Positions 13,312 through 21,380 of a DNA stretch of 64,000 bases are shown piece by piece. Origin of the DNA: a virus; the IMG/VR virus record IMGVR_UViG_3300025593_000028, positions 1 through 64,000 of that record; one strand, given 5' to 3'. Below the pieces are notes generated by a model that saw only the letters and a program-made list of their open reading frames with translations, did not search any database and was not told where the DNA came from. Every line of letters begins with the position of its first letter. Within the stretch, counting starts at the first letter, position 1. The position numbers were made by a program, and so were the translations under genes.

Positions 13312-13815
13312 TCAGGTCTTCGCGCCCTCGGCGAAGTACAGCAGTACCTCCACGTGTTCGTCCGTCAGCCCCTCGTACAGCTCGGGTTCCACGATCGCGT
13401 AGCGGCCCCCGACCTGGTCGTCGAGCACCCAGCCGGTGCTCTCGAGCACGCCTCGTTCCCAGTCGGCGTCGTCGTCGACGAAGGCCCAGTCCCGGCCGTC
13501 CGCGTAGTCGACGATCGCCGTCAGCTTGCTGTGCTCCCGCATACCGCGAGTCGGGCTGAAGCGCCCCGACCGCTGCCACTCGATCACGGGGAGCTCGGGC
13601 AGCCCCACCATCGGGGCGATGTGCTCGTTCGCCATTCCTTCCCAGGTCGTGCACCACGCGATCTCGAACGCCTCGCCCAGCCGCTCGAGCCGCTCCGCGG
13701 TCCCCCGTGGGACGCAGATCCTGAACCCCTCGGCATAGAACTCCTGGCCGGTGCCGCTGTTCGGAACGACGGTGTTCAGCACCCCGTCCACGTCGAGCGC
13801 CAGCAGCGGCTTCAC
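13312..13815 (-). CDS. HAD-like phosphatase
   Basis: 167 aa from a GTG overlapping the previous stop. N-terminal LLALDVDGVLN is HAD motif I (DxDG), WCTTW near residue 64 motif II position, and WAFVDDDADWERG fits motif IV (DD). Soluble enzyme acting on an unknown phosphate ester. Confidence 0.7.
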   Translation of the reverse strand: MKPLLALDVDGVLNTVVPNSGTGQEFYAEGFRICVPRGTAERLERLGEAFEIAWCTTWEGMANEHIAPMVGLPELPVIEWQRSGRFSPTRGMREHSKLTAIVDYADGRDWAFVDDDADWERGVLESTGWVLDDQVGGRYAIVEPELYEGLTDEHVEVLLYFAEGAKT

Positions 13816-13994
13816 GAGAGCACCCCCACGATCCAGAACGCCATCCCGGCGCCGCCGAAGATCCCGCCCGTGACCCTCCAGTCTTCGCTTGCGGCCGTGT
13901 TGCCACGCCGGCCGTAGAGCTCTTTCAACCCTATGCACGCCCAAGCCGCCACGATGCAGCCCCACAGCAGCGCGAGCCTCGCGGTCTCGTCCAT
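13812..13994 (-). CDS. Two-helix membrane protein
   Basis: 60 aa: LALLWGCIVAAWACIGLKEL and GGIFGGAGMAFWIVGVL as membrane helices. ATG 13994, GGAGG 5 nt upstream; it overlaps the stop of a 14-codon mini-ORF. Confidence 0.6.
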   Translation of the reverse strand: MDETARLALLWGCIVAAWACIGLKELYGRRGNTAASEDWRVTGGIFGGAGMAFWIVGVLS

Positions 13995-14038
13995 CACGAC
14001 CTCCCTCTCTGTAGCAGGTTCAAGATCCCGAGCACCAT
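13994..14038 (-). CDS. 14-aa coupled mini-ORF
   Basis: MVLGILNLLQRGRS. Its ATG shares a base with the metallophosphatase stop (TGATG) and its TGA shares a base with the next gene's ATG (TGATG). It also contains the ribosome site of the next gene. Likely a translational relay rather than a functional peptide. Confidence 0.45.
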   Translation of the reverse strand: MVLGILNLLQRGRS

Positions 14039-14790
14039 CACAGCTCGAACTCCATTACCGGGTGCTGGCCGGCCCTGTACGAGTCCGTCAGCCAGGACAC
14101 GTTCGCGAGCTCCATGCCGCGGTCGTCCTTGCCGGGGAACGACCACCGGCCGTAGCCTTCGTGGTTGTGCCCGAAGACGCAGAGCCGGGGCTCGTGTTCG
14201 CGCACCCAGCCGGTCAGCGCCTCGCTGCCCAGCCAGCGCGCGATCCCGTTCGGGCCCCCGACGCGGTCCCCGAACCCGGACGCGGGGCCGTGCGAGATGA
14301 CGACGTCCGCGTCGGACGGGATGTCGTTCACGACGTTCGCCATGTCCACGGCGCCGGGCTTGTCGTAGGTCGGGCCCATCGAGCGCTCCTGCGCTTCGAA
14401 CGCCCAGCCCGAGACGTCCGGCCCGAGCGACCACGGCGTGCCGTAGATCTTCAGCCCGAGCACCTCGCACCACCCATCGCAGAGGTACGTCGTCCACGGG
14501 GGCAGCACGCCGCCCGCGATCAGCTCGTCTACGAACTCTCCCTTGCTGCCGCTCTTGCCGACCTCCTGCAGGACGAAGTCGTGGTTGCCCGCGATCCAGA
14601 CGACCTGCTTGGCCTGCACCTCTTCGAGCCATTCTGCCCACTCGTTGTTCAGCCACTCGAGCTGGAATTCCAGGGAGTGGTCCCAGGCCGGGCACACGTC
14701 GCCGGCCACGAGGAGCAGGTCGCACGCGCCGACGTCCAGCGCGGGGTGCGGCAGGTCGCCGTGCAGGTCGGATGTGGCTTTGACGATCAC
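14038..14790 (-). CDS. Calcineurin-like metallophosphatase
   Basis: 250 aa from a GTG overlapping the upstream stop. Shows SDLHGD (residues 7-12), VAGDVC, IAGNHDF, ISHGP and FGHNHEG, the complete metal-binding series of the metallophosphoesterase fold. Probably hydrolyses a phosphoester or phosphodiester. Clusters with two HAD-like genes and a GNAT. Confidence 0.8.
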   Translation of the reverse strand: MIVKATSDLHGDLPHPALDVGACDLLLVAGDVCPAWDHSLEFQLEWLNNEWAEWLEEVQAKQVVWIAGNHDFVLQEVGKSGSKGEFVDELIAGGVLPPWTTYLCDGWCEVLGLKIYGTPWSLGPDVSGWAFEAQERSMGPTYDKPGAVDMANVVNDIPSDADVVISHGPASGFGDRVGGPNGIARWLGSEALTGWVREHEPRLCVFGHNHEGYGRWSFPGKDDRGMELANVSWLTDSYRAGQHPVMEFEL

Positions 14791-15128
14791 GCGCCCGGGT
14801 TCTCGATCCTGACCGGGACCCCGAACACGCGAGCCGGCTCGTCGTAGTAGCCGGTCGTGACGGCCTGGCCGTCGGTGACTTCGACCGGCGTGAGTTCCTG
14901 GTCCGCGCTCACGTAGTGGACCATCCCGCCTTCCCCGAAGTGCGGCACGACGTAGCGCGTGGGCATCGACCTCATCGAAGCGTGCTTCTTCACGAGCCAG
15001 TCGAACTGGTGCTGCCAGAGCAGGATCTCGTCCACGCCGTCCTCGGCGCGCCGTACGTCCTTGTACATCGGAGCAAGCTCCAGCGGCTCGGCGACCCCGA
15101 GGTACGAGATGATGTGCTTGCCGCGCAT
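14787..15128 (-). CDS. Unknown 113-aa protein
   Basis: Start at ATG 15128 (TGATG) or GTG one codon earlier (GTGA); GGAGG lies 8 nt before the ATG. Contains DEILLWQHQFDWLVKKH and VVPHFGEGGMVHY. No family recognised. Confidence 0.6.
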   Translation of the reverse strand: MRGKHIISYLGVAEPLELAPMYKDVRRAEDGVDEILLWQHQFDWLVKKHASMRSMPTRYVVPHFGEGGMVHYVSADQELTPVEVTDGQAVTTGYYDEPARVFGVPVRIENPGA

Positions 15129-15454
15129 CACTCGACCTCCACAAGCATCGCCACTGTGAAGCCCGCTAGGTCCTCCAGCTTCTCCAGGAGGTCGACGTCT
15201 CCGACCCAGACGTCCGCGCCGTAGCCTGGCGTGTAGGTGCCGTAGCCGAATTCTCCTTCTCGAGCGTGAAGGTCTCCCTCGGCCACGCTCTTGGCGTTCT
15301 CGGCCCAGAGCGTCACTTTAGCCGGCCGGTCCTCGAAGCCGAGCAGGTCCTCAAGCTCGGACACCACGAACCGCCCGCCGATCTTCACGTCCACGGTTTC
15401 TTCGCCGACGATCTCGACGATGCCATCGAACTCGAGCTTAGATGCCTCACTCAT
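15128..15454 (-). CDS. Unknown acidic beta-rich protein
   Basis: 108 aa, ATG 15454 with AAGGAG 8 nt upstream. Many Val/Glu/Gly strands (GIVEIVGEETVDVKIGGRF). No recognised family. Confidence 0.6.
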   Translation of the reverse strand: MSEASKLEFDGIVEIVGEETVDVKIGGRFVVSELEDLLGFEDRPAKVTLWAENAKSVAEGDLHAREGEFGYGTYTPGYGADVWVGDVDLLEKLEDLAGFTVAMLVEVE

Positions 15455-15459
15455 CTAGA

Positions 15460-16005
15460 TCACTCCTTGAAGTAGTCGTCCGCGCGCGTGAACGGTACCC
15501 CCGCACGCCACGCGGCCTCTCTGTCGGTCTCCATGTCGCCCACGTACAGGGTCGTGCTCGGCTCCTCGCCGAGGTCGCACATCGCGGCGAGCAGCATCCC
15601 AGGCCGCGGCTTGCGCATCGGGTCATCGAAGGCGTACGGGTTCGGGCTGCCGAAGTCTGGCGCCCCTGGGTGACCGTACGCCTCGTACCACGACCAGCGC
15701 CCGGCCTTCCAGTCGAGCGGGCCGACTCCGAACTCAAATTCGCACGCCGCGCGCTTGTCCCTGCAGTCGTCTACGCTTAGGTGGCCCCACGCCACGCCGG
15801 CCTTGTTGGTGCAGATCGCCACCTTGACGTCAGCGTCGAGGAGCGCGCTGAGCTTCTCGCGTCGCCCCGGCAGCACGTTCACGACGTGGAACGGGAGCAC
15901 CTCCTCGAACTCGCCCGATTCGCCGTCAGCGCCCATTCGGCGCACGTGGCCCTCGATGAGGGTGCCGTCGAGGTCGAACGCGACGAGCCGCGGATGCGGC
16001 GTCAC
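15460..16005 (-). CDS. HAD-superfamily phosphatase (polynucleotide-kinase/HisB-like)
   Basis: 181 aa from GTG 16005 (GTGA). LVAFDLDGTLIEG is motif I, VAICTNKAGVAWG motif II (TNK), KPRPGMLLAA motif III (Lys) and LYVGDMETDREAA motif IV. The KPxPGM pattern is that of the HisB/GmhB/PNKP branch, so a sugar- or nucleotide-phosphatase role is likely. Confidence 0.8.
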   Translation of the reverse strand: MTPHPRLVAFDLDGTLIEGHVRRMGADGESGEFEEVLPFHVVNVLPGRREKLSALLDADVKVAICTNKAGVAWGHLSVDDCRDKRAACEFEFGVGPLDWKAGRWSWYEAYGHPGAPDFGSPNPYAFDDPMRKPRPGMLLAAMCDLGEEPSTTLYVGDMETDREAAWRAGVPFTRADDYFKE

Positions 16006-16265
16006 AGTACCCCGTCCTCTGCGTCGATCGACACCTCAACGTCCTCGGGCGCAGGCCCGCCGAGCTGTTCCAGCGTCGGCAACCCTACGGTGACTAGCCG
16101 GCGCGCCTCGAAGAACGGGTCCTCGCCGCTCCAGTCCTCTACTGGAGGGCTGTGGTAGTGGCCCCTCTTGTAGCCCTCGGCCGGCTCGCCCTCGGCACGG
16201 TCTGACACCTGAGCGCCGCACGCTGGGCACACGTACACCACGTATGCTCGCACGCGCTCACCCAC
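16002..16265 (-). CDS. Zinc-ribbon-like protein
   Basis: 87 aa from GTG 16265 with an 8-bp overlap. VYVCPACGAQVSD gives one CxxC near residue 13; only one pair is present, so metal binding would need other ligands (His in GHYHSP). Unknown role. Confidence 0.55.
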   Translation of the reverse strand: MGERVRAYVVYVCPACGAQVSDRAEGEPAEGYKRGHYHSPPVEDWSGEDPFFEARRLVTVGLPTLEQLGGPAPEDVEVSIDAEDGVL

Positions 16266-16623
16266 GGCTCGCCACCAGGTACCAGCCGGCCCTCTCCCAG
16301 TACAGCCCCAACTCGAGCTCGTCCAGCTTGCCCTGGATCGCGTCAGGATCGCTCGCGTCGACGGCCTCGGTCAGCGCGCCGAGGTCGACCTCCGACGCGG
16401 CCTCCGCGTAGCACCCGGCCGACGCGGCGTCGAGCCGCAGCATGGGCACCTGGTCCCAGATGTCCCAGTCCCACTCGCCGCCCCACGCGATCGACAGGCC
16501 CGTGCCGTCGAGCGAGCCGTCGTGCTCGAACTGCAGCTCGCCGTCCTCGTCGACGTGCGCCTCGAGCCAGTCCTGCTCGAGCGCGAGCCCGTAGCAGAGC
16601 TCGGCCCCCACGTGCATCCCCAT
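16258..16623 (-). CDS. Unknown acidic 121-aa protein
   Basis: ATG sharing a base with the previous stop (TGATG). Trp/Asp-rich (AWGGEWDWDIWDQVP). No recognised domain. Confidence 0.6.
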   Translation of the reverse strand: MGMHVGAELCYGLALEQDWLEAHVDEDGELQFEHDGSLDGTGLSIAWGGEWDWDIWDQVPMLRLDAASAGCYAEAASEVDLGALTEAVDASDPDAIQGKLDELELGLYWERAGWYLVASRG

Positions 16624-16895
16624 CAGTCCAGTCCTCCCTCGACCCAGCCTAGCGGCGGGTCCCACGCCCGCGCTCCGGGCCCGGTTCTAGCGTGTGTCCA
16701 GCCGAGCGACTCCAGTACTTCTTCTCGCCACCTGCACTCTCGACCCGACAGGTTGTTGCGCTGGCCTCCCCCGCCCCATGACCTACCGAGGTTGAGGTGC
16801 CACATCTTGTTGCGTATCTTCTGCGGGGATGGGTACACGCCCACGCCGACGAGGCCGTGTACTACAAACTTGAACTTCTCCTCTGCCGGGGTCAT
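16623..16895 (-). CDS. Unknown 90-aa protein with conserved-looking core
   Basis: ATGA overlap start. Core KIRNKMWHLNLGRSWGGGG then QRNNLSGRECRWREEVLE looks like a compact phage-specific domain, but I cannot name it. Gly-rich loop and a single Cys. Confidence 0.6.
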   Translation of the reverse strand: MTPAEEKFKFVVHGLVGVGVYPSPQKIRNKMWHLNLGRSWGGGGQRNNLSGRECRWREEVLESLGWTHARTGPGARAWDPPLGWVEGGLD

Positions 16896-17104
16896 TCGTG
16901 CCAGTCCGCCAGCAGCCCCGGTCGCTCGGACCAGACCCCGTCGATCCTAGACAGCCCCGACCCGTTGTACTCGCGCTCGAACTGCGCCATCTTCGTAGCG
17001 CGCACGGCCTCGAGTACCCGCTCGGCGCTCTCGCCCTGCTCCGCGGCCCAGAGGACCACGGTGCCGAAGGTGTCGTCGATCCACACTTCCCAGACCGGGT
17101 ACAT
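16892..17104 (-). CDS. Unknown 70-aa protein
   Basis: ATG in TGATG overlap. MYPVWEVWIDDTFGTVVLWA..., alpha/beta. Unknown. Confidence 0.6.
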   Translation of the reverse strand: MYPVWEVWIDDTFGTVVLWAAEQGESAERVLEAVRATKMAQFEREYNGSGLSRIDGVWSERPGLLADWHE

Positions 17105-17307
17105 CAGTCTCCTTCCTCTTGCGCGCTGCGCGCGTCGAGCAGCTCGGCTTCTAGGTCCTGCAGCCTCGACCACGCCTCCTCCGCGCGGAGCAGCGCGTCG
17201 TCTAGGTCGCATTCGATGCGCCAAGCGTCGTCACGCAGGTCGTCGTGTTCTGCCTCTGCAGATTCGACGTCTGCTTCGATCTCGTCTATCGCCCTCGGCT
17301 CGCTCAC
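17104..17307 (-). CDS. Coiled-coil protein
   Basis: 67 aa from a GTG overlapping the previous stop. Almost wholly heptad-like acidic helix (EIEADVESAEAEHDDLRDDA). Likely a homodimeric coiled coil. Confidence 0.6.
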   Translation of the reverse strand: MSEPRAIDEIEADVESAEAEHDDLRDDAWRIECDLDDALLRAEEAWSRLQDLEAELLDARSAQEEGD

Positions 17308-17510
17308 GAGTAGCTCACCGAGGCATTGCTCGCGACGTAGCCCAGGACGTAGCCGATCCCGACGACCTGCCAGAACGACAGCCCGAAGCCCGCGATCACG
17401 TTCAGCCCGATCCAGACGACGACGGACGCGAAGACGAGCCCGATCGTGCTCGCGAGGACCATCAGCACGAGCCAGCCCACGATCAGCGTGCCCAGCTTGT
17501 CGGCGGTCAT
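17304..17510 (-). CDS. Two-helix membrane protein
   Basis: 68 aa: TLIVGWLVLMVLASTIGLVF and a second hydrophobic span up to GIGYVLGYVA. ATGA start overlap. Integral membrane protein, role unknown. Confidence 0.65.
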   Translation of the reverse strand: MTADKLGTLIVGWLVLMVLASTIGLVFASVVVWIGLNVIAGFGLSFWQVVGIGYVLGYVASNASVSYS

Positions 17511-17719
17511 GCGTAGTCCGCCAGCAGGTCGTCGACGGCCCGCACGCCGCGGTACAGCTCGGAGAACGCGTCTCCCAGCCCCGGCAGCAGCTCGTTCAGT
17601 GGCTCCACCGTGTCCGGCCCTCCCAGGCCAGAGTGGTAGACCATCTCGGCCGCGCCGCCCTCGTAGTCCATCTTGTCCACGAGGTCCTGCACGGAATCGT
17701 ATCCCAGCGAATCCCCCAC
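17507..17719 (-). CDS. Unknown acidic protein, first gene after promoter
   Basis: 70 aa. GTG 17719 chosen with GGGGGAG 8 nt upstream. An ATG at 17758 in the same frame overlaps the -10 box and would not be transcribed. Sequence MGDSLGYDSVQDLVDKMDYE, unknown. Confidence 0.6.
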   Translation of the reverse strand: MGDSLGYDSVQDLVDKMDYEGGAAEMVYHSGLGGPDTVEPLNELLPGLGDAFSELYRGVRAVDDLLADYA

Positions 17720-17756
17720 GTTCGGCTCTCCCCCTCCAGGTAGCACTGTTAAGCAC

Positions 17757-17788
17757 ATCGTATCAGGTCCCCGGGCCGGCCGTATTAA
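17757..17788 (-). promoter_or_regulatory. Leftward promoter, TTAATA...TGATACGAT type
   Basis: TACGAT 17757-17762 with TGA upstream and TTAATA at 17783-17788, then CCTTAAC. Third copy of the conserved module. Confidence 0.6.
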
Positions 17789-17842
17789 GCCTTCGTTAAG
17801 GCGTGCCGACCCGGGTAGCGGTCCTGACCCCGCTGTGCGGGG

Positions 17843-17848
17843 ACTATA
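17843..17848 (-). promoter_or_regulatory. Leftward extended -10 (TGATATAGT)
   Basis: Right after the papain-like gene's stop. The transcript's first bases overlap a CCCCGC-ACA-GCGGGG hairpin. Acts in tandem with the promoter at 17757 or makes a short RNA. Confidence 0.45.
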
Positions 17849-17857
17849 TCAGGTTGA

Positions 17858-18646
17858 TCAGGCGCCCGAGGGGCGGTAGATCGAGCGCCAGTCGGCCGAG
17901 TAGCTCGGGTCGCAGAGCATCTGCCACGGCATCAGGCAGTAGCCCGACAGCCCCCAGCCGGATCCCCACGAGTTCCTCACGAGCCCGTACTCCGGCCGGT
18001 CCTTGAGGTACCCGACCAGCAGGACCTCGTGGCCGCCCAGCTGCCGCTCGCGCGGCCCGGGCATCGGGACGACCCCGGTCCGCTCGACGGTGCTCGACTC
18101 GAAGCTCTCGAAGACCGTGAACCCGAACGCGACCGTCTGCCGGTTCGACAGCAGCCTCTTGAGCGCGTCCCTACGGTCCTCCCAGCTCCGCTTGAGCGGC
18201 AGCCCCGGGTGGACGTAGCGGCCGATCTTGTGCTGGCCCGCGGCGTCGAACGCCTCGGGAGACGGCTTGTCGGCGAACTTGGAGATGTCGTACGGCCAGA
18301 GGTCCTCCGGCGGGGCTCCGGTCTTCCTTAGGGCCTTGAAGCCGTCGTGGCCGTAGGCGCCCGAGTCTTCGCTGACGGTCCCCTCTCGGAGCCTCTCTAG
18401 GTAGTAGATGAACAGGCGGCTCGGGGTACCGAAGTGGTCCCCGTCGAGGATGCAGTCGTACTCGAACGCGCCCGCGATCGCGTTGCCCGTGCACGAGCCC
18501 AGCTGGCCCTGGTCGTAGGGGTCCGGCATGTCTGACCTGGGGTCGACCTCGTCGGCGATCGTCAGCCCGCTCGGGTCGGCAGGGGTGTCTCGGAAGTCGG
18601 GGTGGGACGGCTTCCATCCGTAGAAGCGTGTCGTGGGCGTTGGCAA
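17858..18646 (-). CDS. Papain-like (C1A) cysteine peptidase
   Basis: 262 aa from TTG 18646, with GAGAGGAG 9 nt upstream. Catalytic Cys-52 in GQLGSCTGNAIAGAFEY, His-206 in LGGHEVLLVGY and Asn-225 in RNSWGSGWG are the papain-family triad, and Gln-48 fits the oxyanion hole. No signal peptide or long prodomain, so probably cytoplasmic and constitutively active. First gene of the leftward arm, back to back with the terminase promoter. Cleavage target unknown; a papain-type enzyme is rare in phages. Confidence 0.8.
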   Translation of the reverse strand: MPTPTTRFYGWKPSHPDFRDTPADPSGLTIADEVDPRSDMPDPYDQGQLGSCTGNAIAGAFEYDCILDGDHFGTPSRLFIYYLERLREGTVSEDSGAYGHDGFKALRKTGAPPEDLWPYDISKFADKPSPEAFDAAGQHKIGRYVHPGLPLKRSWEDRRDALKRLLSNRQTVAFGFTVFESFESSTVERTGVVPMPGPRERQLGGHEVLLVGYLKDRPEYGLVRNSWGSGWGLSGYCLMPWQMLCDPSYSADWRSIYRPSGA

Positions 18647-18682
18647 GGTGGCGAGCTCCTCTCAGTCTATGAAACGGTTTCT

Positions 18683-18699
18683 TGGGCACATCGTGCCCA
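18683..18699. promoter_or_regulatory. Palindrome between divergent operons
   Basis: TGGGCAC-ATC-GTGCCCA, 7-bp arms, 2 bp before the rightward box TATGAT. Could be a shared operator or a hairpin in the leftward leader. Confidence 0.4.
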
Positions 18700-18700
18700 G

Positions 18701-18706
18701 TATGAT
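18701..18706 (+). promoter_or_regulatory. Leaderless promoter for terminase
   Basis: TATGATCT, 6 nt between TATGAT and the ATG at 18713. No ribosome site before that ATG. Confidence 0.6.
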
Positions 18707-18712
18707 CTTACG

Positions 18713-19216
18713 ATGCCGGGCGAGGACGTGTCCAAGCAGCTCAGCCCCGCTCAGCGGGGAGCGGTGGCGCTCGAGGTCGCCGGCCGCAAGACGGACGAGA
18801 TCGCCGAGACCCTGGACGTCTCGGCGGGGACGCTGCGCAAGTGGAGGAAGCTGCCGCTCTACCAAGTCGCGCTCGACGAGCAGGGTCGGCGCGCGAGCGA
18901 GGCGCTACAGCCCATCATCACGGAGGTGCACAACGAGCTCGCCCAGGGTGTGCGCGAGGCCTTCAAGACGCTGGTGCGCAACATGGACTCGGACGACGAG
19001 AAGATCAGCAACGACGCCGCGATCGCGCTCGCGAAGTACGCAGACTTCCTCATCGAGAAACCTGGGAGGCGGGGCGGCGACGGCGACGGCGGCGGGGCAG
19101 CGGCCGCGCAGGCCGTCGTGAAGGTGTCGATCTCGGAGGACGTGGCCCGCGAGGGCTCGCCGTTCCACGTGGACGCAGAGGACGTAGAGGTGGAGGACGC
19201 AGAGGTCGTCGAGTGA
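18713..19216 (+). CDS. terS: Terminase small subunit
   Basis: 167 aa. Residues about 27-50 (RKTDEIAETLDVSAGTLRKW) form a helix-turn-helix for recognising the packaging site; middle is helical for oligomerisation; C-terminus Gly/Ala-rich then acidic, for contact with the large subunit. Located directly upstream of and overlapping (GTGA) the large subunit. First gene of the rightward arm, with a leaderless-type start. Confidence 0.75.
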   Translation: MPGEDVSKQLSPAQRGAVALEVAGRKTDEIAETLDVSAGTLRKWRKLPLYQVALDEQGRRASEALQPIITEVHNELAQGVREAFKTLVRNMDSDDEKISNDAAIALAKYADFLIEKPGRRGGDGDGGGAAAAQAVVKVSISEDVAREGSPFHVDAEDVEVEDAEVVE

Positions 19217-20601
19217 CGCGAGAGCTCGAGATCCCGATCGACCCGGCGCACGCCGCCGAGGTGCAGGGCGACCCGGAGAAAGCGCGCGAGCTGGCGCTCT
19301 GCATGACGAGCTTCCGCAAGTTCCTCTACCACTGGAGGTTCATCGACCTCGAGACGGGGAAGATCAGGATCCTCGGCGAGGAGGTGTGGTCGGGCCAGGA
19401 GCAGGTGATCGAAGCGATGGAGCACTGCCCGCGCTTCTACAACCTCAAGGCGAGGAAGCTCGGGGTCACGACGCTGGCCTGCGCGTTCGACGGTTGGAGG
19501 GTGCGGTTCGGCCCCCCGAACGGCCGCACGCACCTCTTCTCCCGTCGGGAAGACGCGGCCAAGGAGCTGCTCGACCAGGTCCACTACGGGCTCAAGAACC
19601 TGCCCGACTGGATGCGGCTCCCCGCGAAGGGCACCGCATACCAGGTCAAATACAACGCGGGCCCCGACGACGTCCGCACGCTGAAGAGCTACCCCGCGTC
19701 AGAAGAGACCGCGGTCGAGTCCAACTGCATCCACGGTCACGTGGACGAGTGGGCGCGGATGAAGAACCCAGAAGCGGTCTGGCAGGCCATCGAGCCGTCG
19801 ATGGCGGGGACCTGCCACCTCATCACGACCGGCCGAGGGCCGGAGAACTTCACGGCCAAATTCTGGCGCAGGTGCGAAGCAGAGGAAACCGAGTTCGTGC
19901 CGATCTTCGTCTCGGCCCTGAACCGCCCGGACAGGGACGCACACTGGCTCGAGATCAAACGCGCCGGCATGACGGAGCAGGCCTTCCGCCAGGAGTTCCC
20001 GCTCGACGCCGAGGACGCGATGTTCGCCGGCGGCGAGCTCGTCTTCCAGGGCCGCGACGTGGAAGCGGCTGGGAACGGGCCCGGCCCGACGGCACCGGAG
20101 GACAGGCACCGCTACGTCAAGTCTTGGGACATCGGCCGGCACAAGGACGCGGCGGTGGGCGTGGTGATCGACACGAGCGTGGAGCCCGCGCAGGTCGTCG
20201 AGTACGTGCGCCTGCGGGGCGTGCCCTACCCGAGCCTCCAGGCCAGGATCGAGCGCGTGCACAACAAGTACCCGGGCGTGACGATCGTCGAGCAGAACGG
20301 CCCCGGCGAGGCCGTGTTCGAGAACCTAGACATCCGCGAAGAGGAGAAGGAGCTCTTCAAGACGACCCAGCAGTCGAAGGCCCGGATCATCGAGGGCTTG
20401 CAGCTCGCGCTCGAGGGCAAAGCGATCCAGTGGTCAGCTGCGTCCTGGCCGCAGCTCGACGCGGAGGTCCGCACCTACCAGCTGCCCGACAAGGGGATCG
20501 TGCAGGACTCTGTGATGGCGCTCGCGATCGGCGTCTCGTCGATCAACGTCGCGCTCTCCTCTCGCACGGGACGCGTCGGGAAGATCGTCCGCTGGAGCTA
20601 G
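19213..20601 (+). CDS. terL: Terminase large subunit
   Basis: 462 aa. Degenerate Walker A LKARKLGVTT, Walker B HGHVDEWARM near residue 177 with the catalytic Glu, coupling motif TTGRG. The nuclease domain shows SWDIG near 304 and DSVMALAIG near 431 as metal-binding Asp residues. Motor and headful or site-specific cutter of DNA packaging. Start GTG overlaps terS stop. A strong hairpin follows at 20604. Confidence 0.85.
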   Translation: MTRELEIPIDPAHAAEVQGDPEKARELALCMTSFRKFLYHWRFIDLETGKIRILGEEVWSGQEQVIEAMEHCPRFYNLKARKLGVTTLACAFDGWRVRFGPPNGRTHLFSRREDAAKELLDQVHYGLKNLPDWMRLPAKGTAYQVKYNAGPDDVRTLKSYPASEETAVESNCIHGHVDEWARMKNPEAVWQAIEPSMAGTCHLITTGRGPENFTAKFWRRCEAEETEFVPIFVSALNRPDRDAHWLEIKRAGMTEQAFRQEFPLDAEDAMFAGGELVFQGRDVEAAGNGPGPTAPEDRHRYVKSWDIGRHKDAAVGVVIDTSVEPAQVVEYVRLRGVPYPSLQARIERVHNKYPGVTIVEQNGPGEAVFENLDIREEEKELFKTTQQSKARIIEGLQLALEGKAIQWSAASWPQLDAEVRTYQLPDKGIVQDSVMALAIGVSSINVALSSRTGRVGKIVRWS

Positions 20602-20603
20602 TC

Positions 20604-20631
20604 GGCCCCCGCCTGCCGAGCGACGGGGGCC
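20604..20631 (+). terminator. Hairpin after terL
   Basis: 8-bp GC stem GGCCCCCG / CGGGGGCC with 12-nt loop, just past the terL stop. No T-run; could also protect the mRNA end. Confidence 0.55.
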
Positions 20632-20651
20632 GGTCAGATCCTACCCATGGG

Positions 20652-20657
20652 TATGAT
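20652..20657 (+). promoter_or_regulatory. TATGAT box, short leader
   Basis: TATGATCT 14 nt before the ATG at 20672, so a leader of roughly 7-8 nt. Confidence 0.5.
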
Positions 20658-20671
20658 CTGATCGACCGAAG

Positions 20672-21162
<491 letters not shown>

Positions 21163-21166
<4 letters not shown>

Positions 21167-21276
21167 CGACGTTCCTCGAGATACTCGGCATCGTCCTCGG
21201 GCTCGGGGTCCTAGGCGCGATCGTCTTCGGGGCGGTCAAGATCCTGCGGGCGCTCTCGCAGTGGGGTGAAATGTAG
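21163..21276 (+). CDS. Single-pass membrane peptide
   Basis: 37 aa from GTG overlapping the previous stop. FLEILGIVLGLGVLGAIVF is a clear membrane helix; short charged tail. Unknown role. Confidence 0.55.
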
Positions 21277-21289
21277 CTCGAGCACCTGG

Positions 21290-21295
21290 TACGAT
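21290..21295 (+). promoter_or_regulatory. -10 box upstream of tRNA-Met
   Basis: TACGAT, 9 nt before tRNA base 1. Confidence 0.4.
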
Positions 21296-21304
21296 CCACC
21301 CCAT

Positions 21305-21379
21305 AGCGGGGTGGAGCAGTCCGGTCAGCTCGTCAGGCTCATAACCTGGAGGTCGCGGGTTCGAATCCCGCTCCCGCTA
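21305..21379 (+). tRNA. tRNA-Met (CAT)
   Basis: Acceptor AGCGGGG/TCCCGCT, D-stem GAGC/GCTC, anticodon stem TCAGG/CCTGG with loop CTCATAA, T-arm GCGGG-TTCGAAT-CCCGC, discriminator A. CAT could also be an elongator or a lysidine-modified Ile tRNA. CCA not encoded. Confidence 0.9.
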
Positions 21380-21380
21380 C

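Noticed and set aside
17756-17758. ATG at 17758 as start of the 17507 gene
   Set aside because: It overlaps the TACGAT promoter box and would not be transcribed.
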